From Amoebidium appalachense (lineage: Eukaryota > Ichthyosporea): a stretch of DNA of 64,000 nt. The stretch lies in contig CAVNZM010000001.1 of NCBI GenBank assembly GCA_963693365.1, forward strand, positions 15,314,001 to 15,378,000. Reading direction: 5' to 3'. A model generated the notes under the pieces. It was not told the DNA's origin and did no database searches. It worked only from the letters and a program-made list of their open reading frames with translations. Made by a program: the position numbers and the translations under genes. Below are positions 1 to 21,455 of the stretch, piece after piece (within the stretch, counting starts at the first letter, position 1; each line of letters starts with the position of its first letter).

Positions 1-527
1 CACACATGCCCGGGTAATGCCACCCTTCATGCCTTTTTATCTCTCACCGTGTGCACACCAAAACAATTTGGAGAAGCTCCGTAAATGCTTTTATAGGATG
101 TAGCAACATCTGCTTTCACAGCAGGCCGACATGCACTGCTTGTTGCTTTGTATGCACCTGTTCGGTTTGCTTGATCTGTTGTTTACTTGAAACTGTTGGT
201 GTGTGAGTGTGTCATTTATGAGCAGTCTGGTTCCATTGAAGGGGTGTGAGGGAACCAATAACACTTGGCTAACTGTCTTTCCCTTCCTCCTCCCCCTCTC
301 CCCCGTTATGCTATTCTCAAACGCAACACACGTATGTGCACACACACACACACACGTGTGTGTGTGCCATCCTGTCCCACTTCTCTCTCTTGTGCAAACT
401 ACAAATTCCACTCATGCCCCTGCCCGATTCAACTGTCCCCTGCTTCCCGTGTCTCAATCTGCTTCCATGCACGTCATATGTACACACTCACTCACTCACT
501 CACTCACTCACACATATGCACAAACAG
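1..527 (+). repeat. RPS19 last intron (partial) with CA/TG and TCAC microsatellites
   Basis: This stretch precedes the last RPS19 exon and ends in the acceptor CAAACAG. It holds a short (CA)n run turning into (TG)n near 338-366, which is self-complementary, and a (TCAC)n run near 483-512. No other exon of the ribosomal protein gene is recognisable in it. The rest of the gene lies before the window start. Confidence 0.6.
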
Positions 528-615
528 TGGCCGGATCATCTCCTCTGAGGGCCGCAGAGATCTGGACCGCATTGCCGGCCAGGTTGCCGCCGCCACCAAA
601 GAGGCGTCCGAGTAA
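528..615 (+). CDS. RPS19: 40S ribosomal protein S19 (eS19), terminal exon, partial gene
   Basis: The exon follows an acceptor ending CAAACAG at 527. Its first T completes a codon from the previous exon, then it reads GRIISSEGRRDLDRIAGQ followed by VAAATKEASE and TAA at 613-615. The segment RDLDRIAGQVAAA is the hallmark C-terminus of eukaryotic eS19, a small-subunit protein needed for 18S rRNA 3' maturation and 40S assembly; the family ends a few residues after this motif, as here. The acidic tail KEASE differs from the basic NKKH-type ends of animals. Only this exon falls in the window, so start and promoter are not visible. Identification is firm because the motif is strongly diagnostic. Confidence 0.9.
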
Positions 616-1530
616 AGCCTGATAAGGGCATAGACTCTACCCTCTGATTGGTCCAGTAAATAGTCGAATGTCGCCTACTTACTCCTCTGTGTCCTGGTGG
701 TCCCATGATGAGATAGAAATGCTGCTTGTTTGTGCGTCCACGTGCCGCTTGAGTTTTCTTGCAGCCTGTCGCGATGCTTATCTCCCTGGAATGAAATCGA
801 TCGAATTTAGAAACGGTTATTTTCCGCTTTCTAGACTTAGAAAAATTCTCTGTGATGATCGCTCGATTCCGCCGCTGCGCCAGCACGTTTCCCGGCGCTT
901 TCGCCGGCGACTTTTCTCCCAGCGTTGCTTGCTCCTTGCTCTCTTCTCCGTAGTTTTTCTCGAACAAAAATAACCCTTCCCCATATGCAAGAGCCTTTCT
1001 TCATGTTATTATGGCTCCTAAGTTTTAGCTTGTCGCTGATGGGTGTGGAATGTGTTCAGAAGCCCTAGCTTTCCGTTCCCTTCCTTGCTCTGATCTTCCA
1101 ACCCCGCATAGGCCCCTTTTCTGCATGGAGGTACTCTAAAGCACCCTAAAAGCCGTCTAAAAGCACATTGTTGAAGGAGTCCTTGTTTGCACCCTTTATC
1201 TCAAACTTCAACAGTGTGCATTGCACGGAAACTCTGATTGTAGGGGCCCCACTCTCCACACAGATCTGGCAAAGCGGTCTGCGCATGAGCTTGCAGATCT
1301 TTTCTACAAACGAACTCAGCCATTCAATACGTTTATATGAAGCCTGAACGAGGTTACAGGAGCCTCACAGATGCTGTTGCTTCACCTCAGTATGCGAGGT
1401 TTGTGGTGCTGCCAGAGTTGCGATGATGCAACAAAGTGACCTAGAAGTGATTCCCTAATCTGGGCTGCTCGGCCATCATACAAGCTCACATGCCAAGCCA
1501 GCCTAGTGGGCAATGAACTAAAAAAAAAGG
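616..1530. other. RPS19 3' flank and unassigned spacer
   Basis: Mixed-composition DNA without long repeats, in contrast to most of the window. Open frames here (536-967 minus, 668-973 plus) overlap each other, resemble no family I know and look like chance. An A-rich run at 1520-1528 lies just before the LINE fragment. I see no tRNA, rRNA or recognisable exon. Confidence 0.5.
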
Positions 1531-2337
1531 CCGGTTTGTGCCTCCCTTAATCAGTATGTTTGGATTGTCGTCTGCTGTTTGTCGTACGGAGGAATTGTCT
1601 CTTCGTTTTTGTTTTCATTTAGTTAGGATACCTGATGGTCACCCTCTTTATGCTTTCTTTCCCCCCCCTCCCTCCATCCCTCTTCCCCCCCGATTCACCA
1701 ACGCTACTTCTGAATGTCCTCAGCCTACCCTCTTTCAACCTGATTCTTCCTCTCGCTATCTCACTCCCTCTTTCTTTTCTCTTCCTGTACTTTTTCTGCC
1801 TTTTCGCGTTATTATAATCCATACGCAGTATAAGTCTCTTTCTCGTTCTGATAGAGAAATCAAAGGTAAAACTCAGTCGGCATGTGTTATGTTCCTTAGT
1901 TAGGCAACACCGTACTGATCATTATCGCTTTTTGGGAGCTTTGGCGGGATACATTTCTCCTGCTGTACGTATGGATACCACCCTAGTAGATAAGTCTGTA
2001 TGGTGCTCTGATGTTGATATTGCCTGGGAAGTTGTGCAGTGGCGTTGTAATTCTTGTTTTCATCGCCGCTGGTGCCACTTTTGTGCTGAATTTATGTTGA
2101 TAGGTGTGAGTTTTTATGTCGCGTTTTACCTCTTTCCCCACGGGTGTCTGCTACACTAGCTGGCAATGTGAACACTTTAGACTTTTTGTTGAATTCTGTT
2201 GGTCGTCACATTGAGTATTTATATGATTTTCACACAGCGTTCAGGTATCTCAGTATGCACTTGTTACTGGATAACTCGTGAAGTTTTTATTGTCTTCTCA
2301 GTATGCCGTGCATACTTGCATATCTTTCCGTCGAAAA
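1531..2337 (+). mobile_element. 5'-truncated LINE (non-LTR retrotransposon) fragment, copy 1
   Basis: This is a diverged copy of the sequence at 22354-23166: both start at CGGTTTGTGCCTCCC and both stop matching just after CATATCTTTCCGTCGA. Across frames it encodes the same distal part of a reverse-transcriptase polyprotein, with recognisable pieces ISMFGLSSAVCR, RQHRTDHYRFLGALAGYI and MDTTLVDKSVWCSDVDIAWE. Relative to the second copy it lacks about 20 bp after TTTTGTGCTGA and carries small indels that break the frame. A shared 3' end with variable 5' ends is the normal signature of LINE retrotransposition. No intact frame, so it is a dead copy. Confidence 0.65.
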
Positions 2338-2952
2338 CTTGATATAAATGTAATAGGCTTTATAGCGATACCCTGCTTGTTTGGGTCTTCGGACGAGAAC
2401 GTGTTCGAAAAATGAGAAAACCTCAGATTTTGCTCTAGAAACGGTAAAATCCGTTTCCAGCCCAAGGAGATAAGCACCAGAACACCGCACCCTTTTTTTT
2501 TTTTTTTTTTTTTGCTTGTTGTTGTTGTTGTTGTTGTTGTTGTTAACGTTGTTGTTGTTGTGCTGCATCGTCTATGCTCTACCGACCCTTCACTTTTCCA
2601 CTGGCCGACGCATGATTACCGTCCAAGGTCCAGGGGCCTGAACAACCCCTTTACTTAATTACTCGGTTGTAAACTTGTATTTCATATAGCACTCCTCATG
2701 AGTTAGCATGCTGCAAGCTCTTGTGCAAGACTTCAACTACTGGCCCTGCGTGCACTTCTGCATGTCTTTTGTCGCCAACGTGCAGTACTATTTCGCATAA
2801 TAACAACCTCGAGCTCTGTTCAACAACGGCAACCCCGTCGGACTCCTCCCCTCTAAGATTAGTGTGTAAGTGTTCTGCTAAATCTGCATATATATGCACT
2901 GTAGCTGCCTTCGAAGATGGTGACGCGAGCATGCAGTGTACCACACTTCGAT

Positions 2953-3033
<81 letters not shown>

Positions 3034-3041
3034 AAAAAAAC

Positions 3042-3080
<39 letters not shown>

Positions 3081-3560
3081 CTCTCTCTCTCTCTTTTACA
3101 CACTTCAGGAAAAATGGATGTGCATGTCGCCTCTTGGGTGTAACGTGATGTTGCTTCCGGCAAGTTGATGGTATCGCCGGGAAAAGATCCGTGGTTCCAG
3201 ACTTGCCACATATGCATGGCAGGCCTTTCCCGCCAAAATACCTCAACAGCCAATCAGATAATGGTATATCTAATAACGATAAAAATAAAATTCCAGCATT
3301 AGCTACGGTCTCGTCCTCGTCAAAGTTTGAGAGTGACTGGAGACGGTGGGAAGAAGTTGTTAAAACAGGTGTAACCCAAAGTAATGTCGCCTTTGCCGCT
3401 TCAAAGGAACCTCAAGTAGTCACGGAAGCGGGGTGCCGAGGGTTCTGTGACGGGGAACGCTGACTCATCGAAACACAGATCCTCCACTCCCTAAACGCTG
3501 GGACACAGATCTCGAGCTAGCATCAGCTGTGAATTAACTCAACCAAAACATAGGAAACAC
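2338..3560. repeat. Spacer with poly(T), (TTG)n, very long poly(C) and (CA)n
   Basis: Contains poly(T) near 2492-2513, (TTG)n to about 2560, a poly(C) run of roughly 75 bases near 2956-3031 followed by A9, (CA)n and (TC)n to about 3092. Sequence at 3100-3560 is non-repetitive. A 90-codon open frame at 3191-3463 has no recognisable homology and may belong to the 5' region of the next gene. Confidence 0.7.
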
Positions 3561-3716
3561 GAACTTGGGCGCAAACACAAGCATGCACCGCTACCTTCTG
3601 TTTCCACTTGCGCTTTCTCTTACTTCTGCGATTGTAAATTGTCACGAGCAACATGATTTCTCAGAAAGCGAAGGAACAAAAGGAGAAAGCTTGGCAGCCA
3701 AGCTAGGCCTAGATGT

Positions 3717-13010
<9,294 letters not shown>

Positions 13011-13190
13011 AGCCAAAACTCGGTCCTTTTTTCTGCCTTCAACTTTTTCTGGACGGCCACGTTTTCGAAGAACTTGATGGAGCTGGGGTTTTTTACGGCT
13101 GAGAATGTATCTAGTGTCAGTTTTCTTTTTCTTTACTTTTCATTTTCTTGTTTCTTTTTTTCCCTTTCGTTCTCTCTTTTCTTTCTTTCT

Positions 13191-13221
<31 letters not shown>

Positions 13222-13632
13222 GGCTTCCTGCATTTGCAAGCAATGTATGACACGGGTGAGAATTTAAGTTGGCTTTTTCCTTTTGTAAAAGAAGAAGAAA
13301 TGTTTCATAGCTGCCTGATTTTGGTCTTTTCAGTTTTTGTGTTTATGTAATGAATGCGATATCTTGTTATATGAATCAAAGCATGATGATTCTTGACCAC
13401 CTAATATCATTATAATATGCTAGCTATAGCAAGCTTCTTTAAGCAGCCCACATAAGGATAAACGAAATCGGTCAGGCAGTGTGATGAATCGTTGCACTCT
13501 AACTAACCGTCTGTACATGAATACCCGTCAGGGTTAAGAAAAAGTATTCACCTCGTGAATTTTTATTTGAAATTCGCAACATAGCAAGGATTGTCGGGTT
13601 GCTTGTCCTAAGGCTTGTGTCCCCTCCCTTCC

Positions 13633-13716
<84 letters not shown>

Positions 13717-14276
13717 ACACACACCACACCTACTGACCATGATGAGTAAACAAAAAGGTCTCGTGATGAAAACAAAGTGGCAATGCAGCACACCCACAAT
13801 CAATATAATATGATATGTACTTTGCAGTCATCGTATCCACCCGACTGCCCGAAACGTAAGCGCAAGAATGTTGTAGCAAATGCTTCGAATTCCGCCATGC
13901 ATGCCATATGCATGCATGTGTTCCGTTGATTTTTCCCGGGCCTGGCGCACGTTTGCATATGTACTTCGTCGGAAGTGTTCTGGCAACGGTCGTCCGGGGA
14001 ACTTTCGCAGTAACAGCTTGAATTTGAATTTGTATTAGCTAGCATACAGGCTCAACTGGCTGCCTGGGAAGATTGTGCATTCCCCGGCACTGTTCATGTA
14101 CACACGCACAGCGGGGTTCCCCCCAAAGGACGGAGCCTCGGGCCGGTTTGTACTAGTGCACTTCCATTGGATCAAAACATAAAATCATAATTAGCCTATA
14201 ACGTTCTGACCTTTCTGAGTCAGACATAGAATACTGGCATATATGATATAGGCTAATAAGCAACAAAGTGTTCATC
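13011..14276. other. POGLUT1 3' flank and spacer
   Basis: Follows the stop codon at 13008-13010. Holds poly(C) at 13190-13218, a poly(C) run of about 65 near 13637-13702 followed by (CA)n, and otherwise AT-richer mixed sequence. No recognisable gene or RNA. Confidence 0.6.
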
Positions 14277-14370
14277 CCGGTAGCTCAGTGGCATGCCTCC
14301 AACACCATCATGCACGTACCACGCTCACGGCCTTCCAGTTCAAAATCCAGAGGGCAAGACCCGCGGCTTC
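14277..14370 (+). repeat. tRNA-like sequence with A and B boxes (SINE head or tRNA relic)
   Basis: TAGCTCAGTGG at 14281-14291 matches the polymerase III A box and GTTCAAAATCC at 14338-14348 resembles the B box; spacing is longer than in a standard tRNA without a variable arm. The acceptor stem and T-stem do not pair well, so a functional tRNA is unlikely. A tRNA-derived SINE or decayed tRNA gene fits best. Confidence 0.4.
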
Positions 14371-14646
14371 AAAGTTCTTGTAAAACAAATAGATATTGCG
14401 AGGCTTACTATGTATATAGAAACAGCCTGGGCTGAGAACCGTACTACCGTGAGAACCGTCACGTAATAATGATAGGCAACCCAAACCGCGAACCAACGAG
14501 GTCATCGGGAGGTACTAAGAGTTGCAAGTGAATATGTTGTCATGAGCACGCGTTTGCAGAGAGGGGGAGGGAGGGGAGGTGGGGGAGGAAGGGGGGAGGA
14601 GGGTAAATGCGTGGGTGGGTGGGTGGGTGGGTGGGTTGGGTTGTTG

Positions 14647-14682
<36 letters not shown>

Positions 14683-15959
14683 CTCATAGTGTATGGGCCC
14701 GTCCCGCCGGGGTGGGCCGGCGCCCGTGGCACACACACGTCATACACACACACACACGCACAATTTATACAAATAAGGCCAGTGTCGTGTACACAGTACG
14801 TACAGAACGTTTCTATATTTGGATTGACACGATGTTTTGATAGCAGGTGTGTGCGTCGATTTTGTTGAACAGGCAAATGACGACATTTTGGGAAAGCAAG
14901 CACAATCACCAATCGGAATGATCCATGTGTTGACAACCCTAAATTTATAACTGGCCAATAGGGTGCCGCCTGCGTGCTGTTACTCAGTGCTGCTGTAGCT
15001 ACGTAGTATAGTGACTAACATAAGGTGCACGAATATCTCAGAAAAATTAAATGGTTTAGAATAATAAAGCATTATTTATATTTTTTGTGTATAACATTAC
15101 AATGTGATTGCTTTTGTTCTAATGCAGCTTCATCGCGCGCTTGCTTGCTGCCCGACACGGCCCGCACAGCAGTCCTAGTATAAGATGCCCGCTTGCGTTG
15201 TCTAACACAGGGATAACCAAATTTGGCAAGGTCATGTTTTACTATGGCGTCATCAGCAGTTAAATCCTTGTGTATATATTGGCCCATATATAAGAAGATA
15301 TTAAAATAATGAAAAATAATATCAAAACATCGCCAACCACAGTGGTTCGTAGAATCTGTGAGCCATGCAAAGCGTCTGAGTTGAGCTACTTCCTGGGAAT
15401 TCACCGACCACAGAAATGCTGTTGCATTCCACGAACTGACCGATCCGACGAGATTGCGCCAATCAGAACACCTCCTTTTTTTAGACAACCAATAGGAGCC
15501 AGATAGATCCAGGGAGCCAATAGGCATTAGGAATCGGATGTCGATAGATTACTGGTCGTCCCGAGTCTATCTAATGACGTCACAAATGATGACATACAAA
15601 TATACAGGGAGTACAAAAGACACAAGCATCCACGGTAGGTTACCTTCAAAAGGGTTTGTTGTACGAAGAAATATAGTTAGGGCAATATCGCGGCAGAGCA
15701 TAACACAAATCAGTCGCTCAACCAACTCAGCCACTGAGCACGAGAGGAGGCATCGAGCAAACCTTGTTGCAGCGAATTCGAGCGTCATTGTTTTTTAATC
15801 CTTGTATACAGCGCCCTGCCCCTATCAGGGAGAAACGCTATTTTCCCCACTCAACACCAAGAAACACAATTTAGTTTTGACAGGAAATCAAGCACCACGA
15901 TTTTTCTAAAGACAGCTGCTTGATGGTACAGCATTCAACAATCAATATATGTTATTCAG
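14371..15959. other. Spacer with poly(G) tract
   Basis: Contains G-rich DNA at 14560-14682 including a (GTGG)n run and a G run of about 30, then mostly mixed sequence. An A-box-like word (TGGCTGAGTTGG on the minus strand near 15725) has no B box nearby. No gene supported. Confidence 0.5.
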
Positions 15960-17316
15960 TTGCCTACAAGTACCACCCCTCTCTTTTGGGATAAAAGTTC
16001 TCTGAGTAGGTTGTATATTGACAGCGGAACACTCTCTACGTATACACCTATGATGATGGTCGACACGCTTCCCTACACGTCGTTTTCCCATCCGACCGCC
16101 ACATTGTCCACCTGTGCACCAAACGCTGAAATGGACAATGAAAACAAACCAGAAACAGAGCCAAAGCTCTCAGAGGACATTTACGCCCTTCTGTGTGAAC
16201 TGGCCTCTATGCCCGTCACGGCCACACAAAACGAACAAAACACCTCGACCGACAATCATGCATTTCTGGCTATGCCTATCTGCGAAACTGATGCGTCCTG
16301 CGTGATTCCAACTCCAAGTTGGACCAATCAAATGCCTGATATGCGCGAATCTCCGCCGTCTGATTGGTCATTTGCACGCTCCAACAACCTCAGCCCACCT
16401 CCACTCCACCACTCGTCTAGTGCACCAAACATATCCCCTGCCCCCGTCGACTACGTTGCATTTTCGTGGGCCCTGGGAGAAACGGCGGTCCCAACGGACG
16501 TCTTTAATTTTTCGCCTTTGCCAAACGTCAGTTCATACCAACCCCCAAGATACCCTTATGCCCACTTTGGCGCTTGTAGTCCGGTTGATTTCATGGGCAC
16601 AGACAGGAAAATGGCCGCACCAGCAATGACGTCAAATATGGAGACTCCTTTTATGCCCCGCACGTACAGCGACAACTCGATGCCTTTAATCTACTGCAGT
16701 ACGGATCGCACGAGAGATATCACCGGCACAGACGCACGAAAGGACAGTTTAAACCACAACATAAATCCACTCGGGTCGCCAAATTCCGCAGCAGAAGATG
16801 ATTTCTCTATGTCAGACCCGCACGTCCAAGCCTCTACACCGTCGGCAGAGGCTCTCGCTATGGGAATGATCAAGAGACGGAGGAGAACAAACGCGGAGCT
16901 GAAAAAATGCTACGAGTGCCCGTGGCCTGACTGCAACAAGACCTACGCATCCGACCATTCCCGCCAACAGGTAAATTTCACCTCATTTCCTAATCTTTGC
17001 AGCCGAATTCTGACTGTTTTTTCCTTGTTTCCTGCACTAGTAAGATACCTAACTGTGCATCCCCCCCCCCCCCCCCCCTCTCTCTCCCTCTCTCTCTCTC
17101 TCTCTCTCCGACCTTCCCAGGTCCCAAGGCCAGGCAGGGGGAAAAGTCGATAAATCAAATGCAGATATAAAAACGGAGCGAGCAAGGAAGGGATAGAGGG
17201 GAGGCAGGGGAGGAGGCTGGCAGGAGCATAAAGAAACAGAAGTAAATACACTGCTATGTGTCAAGGTAGGCGAATACTTAAAAAAAAAAAAAAAAATGAA
17301 AAATTAGAAGAAAATA

Positions 17317-17353
<37 letters not shown>

Positions 17354-17623
17354 ATAGAATCTTTGCACACCATCAGATCAGATCTAGCCATGCAACCTAC
17401 GTAGCAGCTCCACTCACCGTTGGTTTCCCTATCACAGCACATCCGCATCAAGCACACACGCACACACCCTTCGGTTCTGCGCCGGCTCAGCTCCAGCCCC
17501 GACCGGAACGCCCTAGTCTTCCGCCCACCCACCAATCACATGCTGATTCCTCACCCCCCCGTGCCGGGAAACTACCAGGGAAGGAGGCGGGCACACAGTA
17601 TCGGATCACTCTCCGAATACTAA
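15960..17623 (+). CDS. Single C2H2 zinc-finger protein, two exons
   Basis: Exon 1 is 15960-16970 and exon 2 is 17438-17623 (stop TAA); the intron is GTAAAT...ATCACAG, phase 0, giving about 398 aa. The long N-terminal part is Ser/Thr/Pro-rich and acidic, with low complexity and no domain I recognise. Near residue 317 comes a basic stretch IKRRRRTNAELKK and then one finger, C-PWPD-C-NKTYASDHSRQQ-H-IRIK-H (C-X4-C-X12-H-X4-H). The intron falls exactly between the Cys pair and the His pair. After the finger is a 50-residue basic tail with GRRRAHSIGS. Architecture suggests a nuclear DNA-binding or regulatory protein, but targets cannot be inferred. The start is the first ATG in the frame; an upstream exon is possible. 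Confidence 0.75.
16971..17437 (+). repeat. Intron of the C2H2 gene with poly(C), (CT)n and poly(A)
   Basis: C run near 17060-17077, (CT)n at 17078-17108, and two A runs near 17280-17296 and 17320-17350. Ends in the acceptor CTATCACAG. Confidence 0.7.
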
Positions 17624-18638
17624 ATTTTGGCGAATATTAAATAGCATCGTTTTTATGGGTCATATCTCCGAATACGAAATCATTGGGCTTAGGCGGGGCA
17701 ACCGAACAGTCATATTGCGTCATGTCATTCCCGTTAAATCGAATTATGATATCTCATTGGTTCAATTTCGACAAAAGATAGTCACTATTCAACACATTTA
17801 GCTGAAACCCGAAGTTAAGCCATGCCGGTTGCAGGAAAAAGCACACGGTTAGAGTCTGCGAATATCTACAACATTGGGTGCTGCCATATCTCAAAAATTG
17901 GATAGATCTACATATCAGGTGGATTGCACACCAGAGTATGAATAGCAAGAGACTGAATACGAAGGCATGATGCTGTAGTACAAATATTCTACCTGAGAAT
18001 ACGAATGCCTTTCCAGTATTTGACAAAAACTGGTTTGATGGCCGGACCATCAGGTATGGTAACCGGCCAGCAAGCCGCACGTGAATATGAATATGACGTT
18101 GTTAATCATTCCGAAAAGTGAAAGAGTGGTAAATCTACAAGCAAACAAAAAGATATGTGCGAGTACCAGGACTGAATGTGCGCGGGCTAAAAAAAAAAAA
18201 AAAAAAAAAAAGACATGCGGTGCATGTAGACCACACGTACGAATGCCAATAAAACCAATAAAATCTTTGATGTTATATTTGGCGCACGTGTGCCAACTTG
18301 AAGCTGCTTTGGGTCACGGAGCAAGTACCGTCACACGCATACACGTACACACACATATCATGCCCCATGGCCAATGGTCAAAATGGACAAGCACACGATG
18401 ACACGCAAAGGAAACAGTGATGTAGCAAACACATTGGCTGGCAGTCCACACACGTGCGCACGAACTTGCGTCGGGCACCGCCATACACATTGCACACATG
18501 TGCAAGTGCATACACACACGTACGTAACCACACGTGCGTCACATCCGTGCACGCGCGCGCATGCACACGCGCGCACCCAAGCGCGCGTGCACACACACAC
18601 AACACAGACACACACACACATGCACACACACACACATG

Positions 18639-18679
<41 letters not shown>

Positions 18680-18769
18680 AATCACATACATGTGTGTGTG
18701 CGCGCACGCGTCACATCCGTACGTACACACACACAAACACACACACACACGCGCACCGCAAGCACACCG

Positions 18770-18824
<55 letters not shown>

Positions 18825-18930
18825 AATGCACGGACCCACTGTCCCTCTTTCTCTCTCTCCTTCTTTCTCCCATTCACTCTCTTTCCCTCTCTCTGCGTTG
18901 TAATTCTCAGTGGATCAAGAATCAAATCGG
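17624..18930. repeat. Spacer with poly(A) and (CA)n/(CG)n tracts
   Basis: 17624-18180 is mixed AT-rich sequence. Poly(A) at 18189-18211. From 18340 to 18820 mostly (CA)n with CG-rich alternating purine-pyrimidine words such as ACGCGCGCATGCACACGCGCGC, prone to Z-DNA. No gene recognised. Confidence 0.6.
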
Positions 18931-19359
18931 AGCCACCCCCCCCCCCCCCCCCAAAAAAAAAAAAAAAAAAAAAAACCCCTTAGCCTCGGCCTTCGAAGCT
19001 TCCCCTCCCTGAGGGGCCCTCACCCATCCCAGTTTTCTTCCCCCCCCCCCCCCCCCCTCCCCCCTCTCCCCCCCCCCCCCCCCCCCCCCCCGCCCGGCAA
19101 ACCCTCCCTCCCCCCTCCCCCCTCCCCTCCCCCCAGCACCCCCCTACCCCACCCCCACACACACCAGCATCCGCGGCCCCCATGCAGAAAGCCCCACCTC
19201 AACAAGTATCAAAGTGGGGTCCCGCATCCCCCCCCCCCACCCACCCACCCACCCACCCACCACCCAAAAAAAAAAAAAAAATGCCAACTTCGGCTCCAGG
19301 CTTCTCCGAAGCTTTCCCCTCCCCGAGAGACCCTTACCCATCCCCGTTGCTTCTCCCCC

Positions 19360-19414
<55 letters not shown>

Positions 19415-19500
19415 ACCACCATCAGCCCCCATGCAGAAAGCCTCCCCCTCTCCCCCCACCCCTCCCCCTCTTGCCCCACCCACCCACCCACCCCCCATCT
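18931..19500. repeat. Tandem duplication of a poly(C)-flanked unit (two copies)
   Basis: Unit 1 (about 18938-19200) and unit 2 (about 19225-19442) share the order: C run, A run, CTTCGAAGCTTCCCCTCCC-like word (CTCCGAAGCTTTCCCCTCCC in unit 2), ACCCATCCC, long C run, CACACACCA, CCCCCATGCAGAAAGCC. The two have diverged at many positions. Confidence 0.65.
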
Positions 19501-20728
19501 CCTTCTCTGGGGGAGTAGTCATCTTTCACAGTGCGCGTGTGCCATATCTGGCAGTGTGCTCCTTTGGTAGCTTACGTAACACTCATTTTACCATCATATC
19601 TTGTGTTTTTGGGCACCCCTGGTCTCAACTGCACATCCTTCACACTGTGTAAGAATACCGAGATGCCTCACGTGGATGAGGGCAACGATTCCCAAGGAAG
19701 GGGCCTGGTATGGGATGGGATATATAGGCACGAATGGCGGTGACACCACTTTCGTAAGTTTATTATTCATGGCCTTTATTTTCGACTGCATAAACAAACG
19801 TCAACGTTGCAAATGACAAGGCCGGTGGGCGAGCATAAACGCTACTACGGCATACAGTGGTGGCGGAGGGAAACATTAACAAAACATGTACGTATGAAGA
19901 TCCCAAGAAAAAAAGTAGGTCACGGAGAACCCTGCAAGAGTCACTCTCACAATAAAAACATGCGCTATACATTCAGTAAAAGGAGCACGCCTACGGGCAG
20001 TTATCAAGCAAGTGGCAGCAAAATAAGGCGACGGAAGCACATCACACACAAACGAACTGAGAGTGTACATAACCGATTAGCAAAGTGGTGCCGACCGTGC
20101 AGCTCCCTCGTGCACCAGCTGCATAACTTCAACACAACGAAAGCAATTCTGGAGAAAGAGAGAGACAAATAGTGCACACTAGGGATGAAAACACTGTCAG
20201 GGTGGTCAGGGGAGCGCTTTTGGCTTTAACACTCAATGACACTGGTGCAGCTTGTGACCAAATGCACGATTGCCTACATACTAATTAATTAGTAACAGAA
20301 AGATTAAGGGAAGGAACATAGTTAGACTTACGAAGTAAAAAGAGGAGGAGGTCGAAGATGGAGAGGTTGGGGGAGCTCAGGGTCGTATTCCACGAGAGCG
20401 TTGGGGGGTTGGGTAGGTGGATGTGGCATGACGATGCGGGATGCGGCATGATGCATGATGAGCCTGCGTCTAGGGCAAACACAAGAATAGCACACGGCGA
20501 GTCTATAGTTGGTTATAACTACTATGTTTTGAAAGCTTTTTTGCCTTGCCTAAATGTCAAAAAAAGGAGAGCATGAAAACGTCAACACAAATACATGTTT
20601 TGTTCTTTTGTTCTGTCACTGCGCAGTGACACACAGATTCGCCGCCACACTCAAGCTTGGCCAGGATTACCGAGGCTTATAAAACATCTGCAGCCGACCG
20701 CAACGTTGCTGCCCGCCCTACACCATAA

Positions 20729-20759
<31 letters not shown>

Positions 20760-21159
20760 CATGGAAAATTACATTTCGTCTTCTTTAGGGGGCGCAAAAC
20801 AAAGTTGACTAACCAGATTTGAGGGGGATCTAGCAATTATTTTTTAATTTATGTTTTCCGTTACTTTTATTCGATGTAGTTGTATTGAAGGAATGTGTGG
20901 GTAGATTCCCCTTAGCTCCCCTTTGATCTTAAAAATGTGTAACATTTTTCTGCATGCTTTGTAAACAACTCAATCACAGGACATAATCTGTCACTGATTA
21001 CCTGTTGCTAGTGTTGCTTATTAAATATTTTGTTGCAAGCTACTTGCATTTTATTCATTACACATGACTATTTTTCGAGTTATAGTCCCACCTAGCATTC
21101 AAATTTCATGATTCAAATTTCAAACCTTCAAAATTTCAGTTAATTGCAAAGTGTGCAAC
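19501..21159. other. Long spacer, mostly non-repetitive
   Basis: Mixed-composition sequence with one A run at 20732-20759. Open frames (for example 19807-20172 plus) match nothing I know and show no splice-consistent partners. I see no gene or RNA here. Confidence 0.5.
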
Positions 21160-21455
21160 TTTTTCGAAGACCACTTCCTTTCGATTGGCCGGCCTTCCTA
21201 TTCCTGTTCAGAGCACCTATGACTATTTGGGTATTCCTTTTACTGCACGGGGTATTGATTTCCGCAAGCTCCTCACAGCACGGATCGCTCGTGCGAAGGG
21301 TAAGCTTCACATCGTGTCAAATATGTTTCAACAGGAGTCTGTGATCCATCCTGCGAACCTTCTTCTCTACTATAAAACTTTTTTACGGCCGACTTTCGAA
21401 TATGGACTTCCGCTATTGGCCTGCGCCCCACCTCGCGAGGCTGCCACCTACTGAG
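21160..21455 (+). pseudogene. LINE reverse-transcriptase thumb fragment
   Basis: One frame encodes KTTSFRLAGLPIPVQ, STYDYLGIPFTARG, AKGKLHIVSNMFQQ, and NLLLYYKTFLRPTFEYGLPL before a stop at 21452-21454. The YLGIP block followed by a (K/R)AK-rich helix and the LLYYKTFLRP-x-FEYGL block is the thumb region that follows the polymerase domain of LINE-type reverse transcriptases. The catalytic palm is absent, so this is a fragment. It lies upstream of, and in the same orientation as, the distal LINE fragment at 22298, with about 840 bp of other sequence between. Confidence 0.65.

Noticed and set aside
3191-3463. 90-codon open frame upstream of POGLUT1
   Set aside because: No signal peptide, no homology recognised and no splice partner in phase; possibly 5' UTR.
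15660-15740. Second tRNA-like element on the minus strand
   Set aside because: An A-box-like word is present but no B box within range and no cloverleaf.
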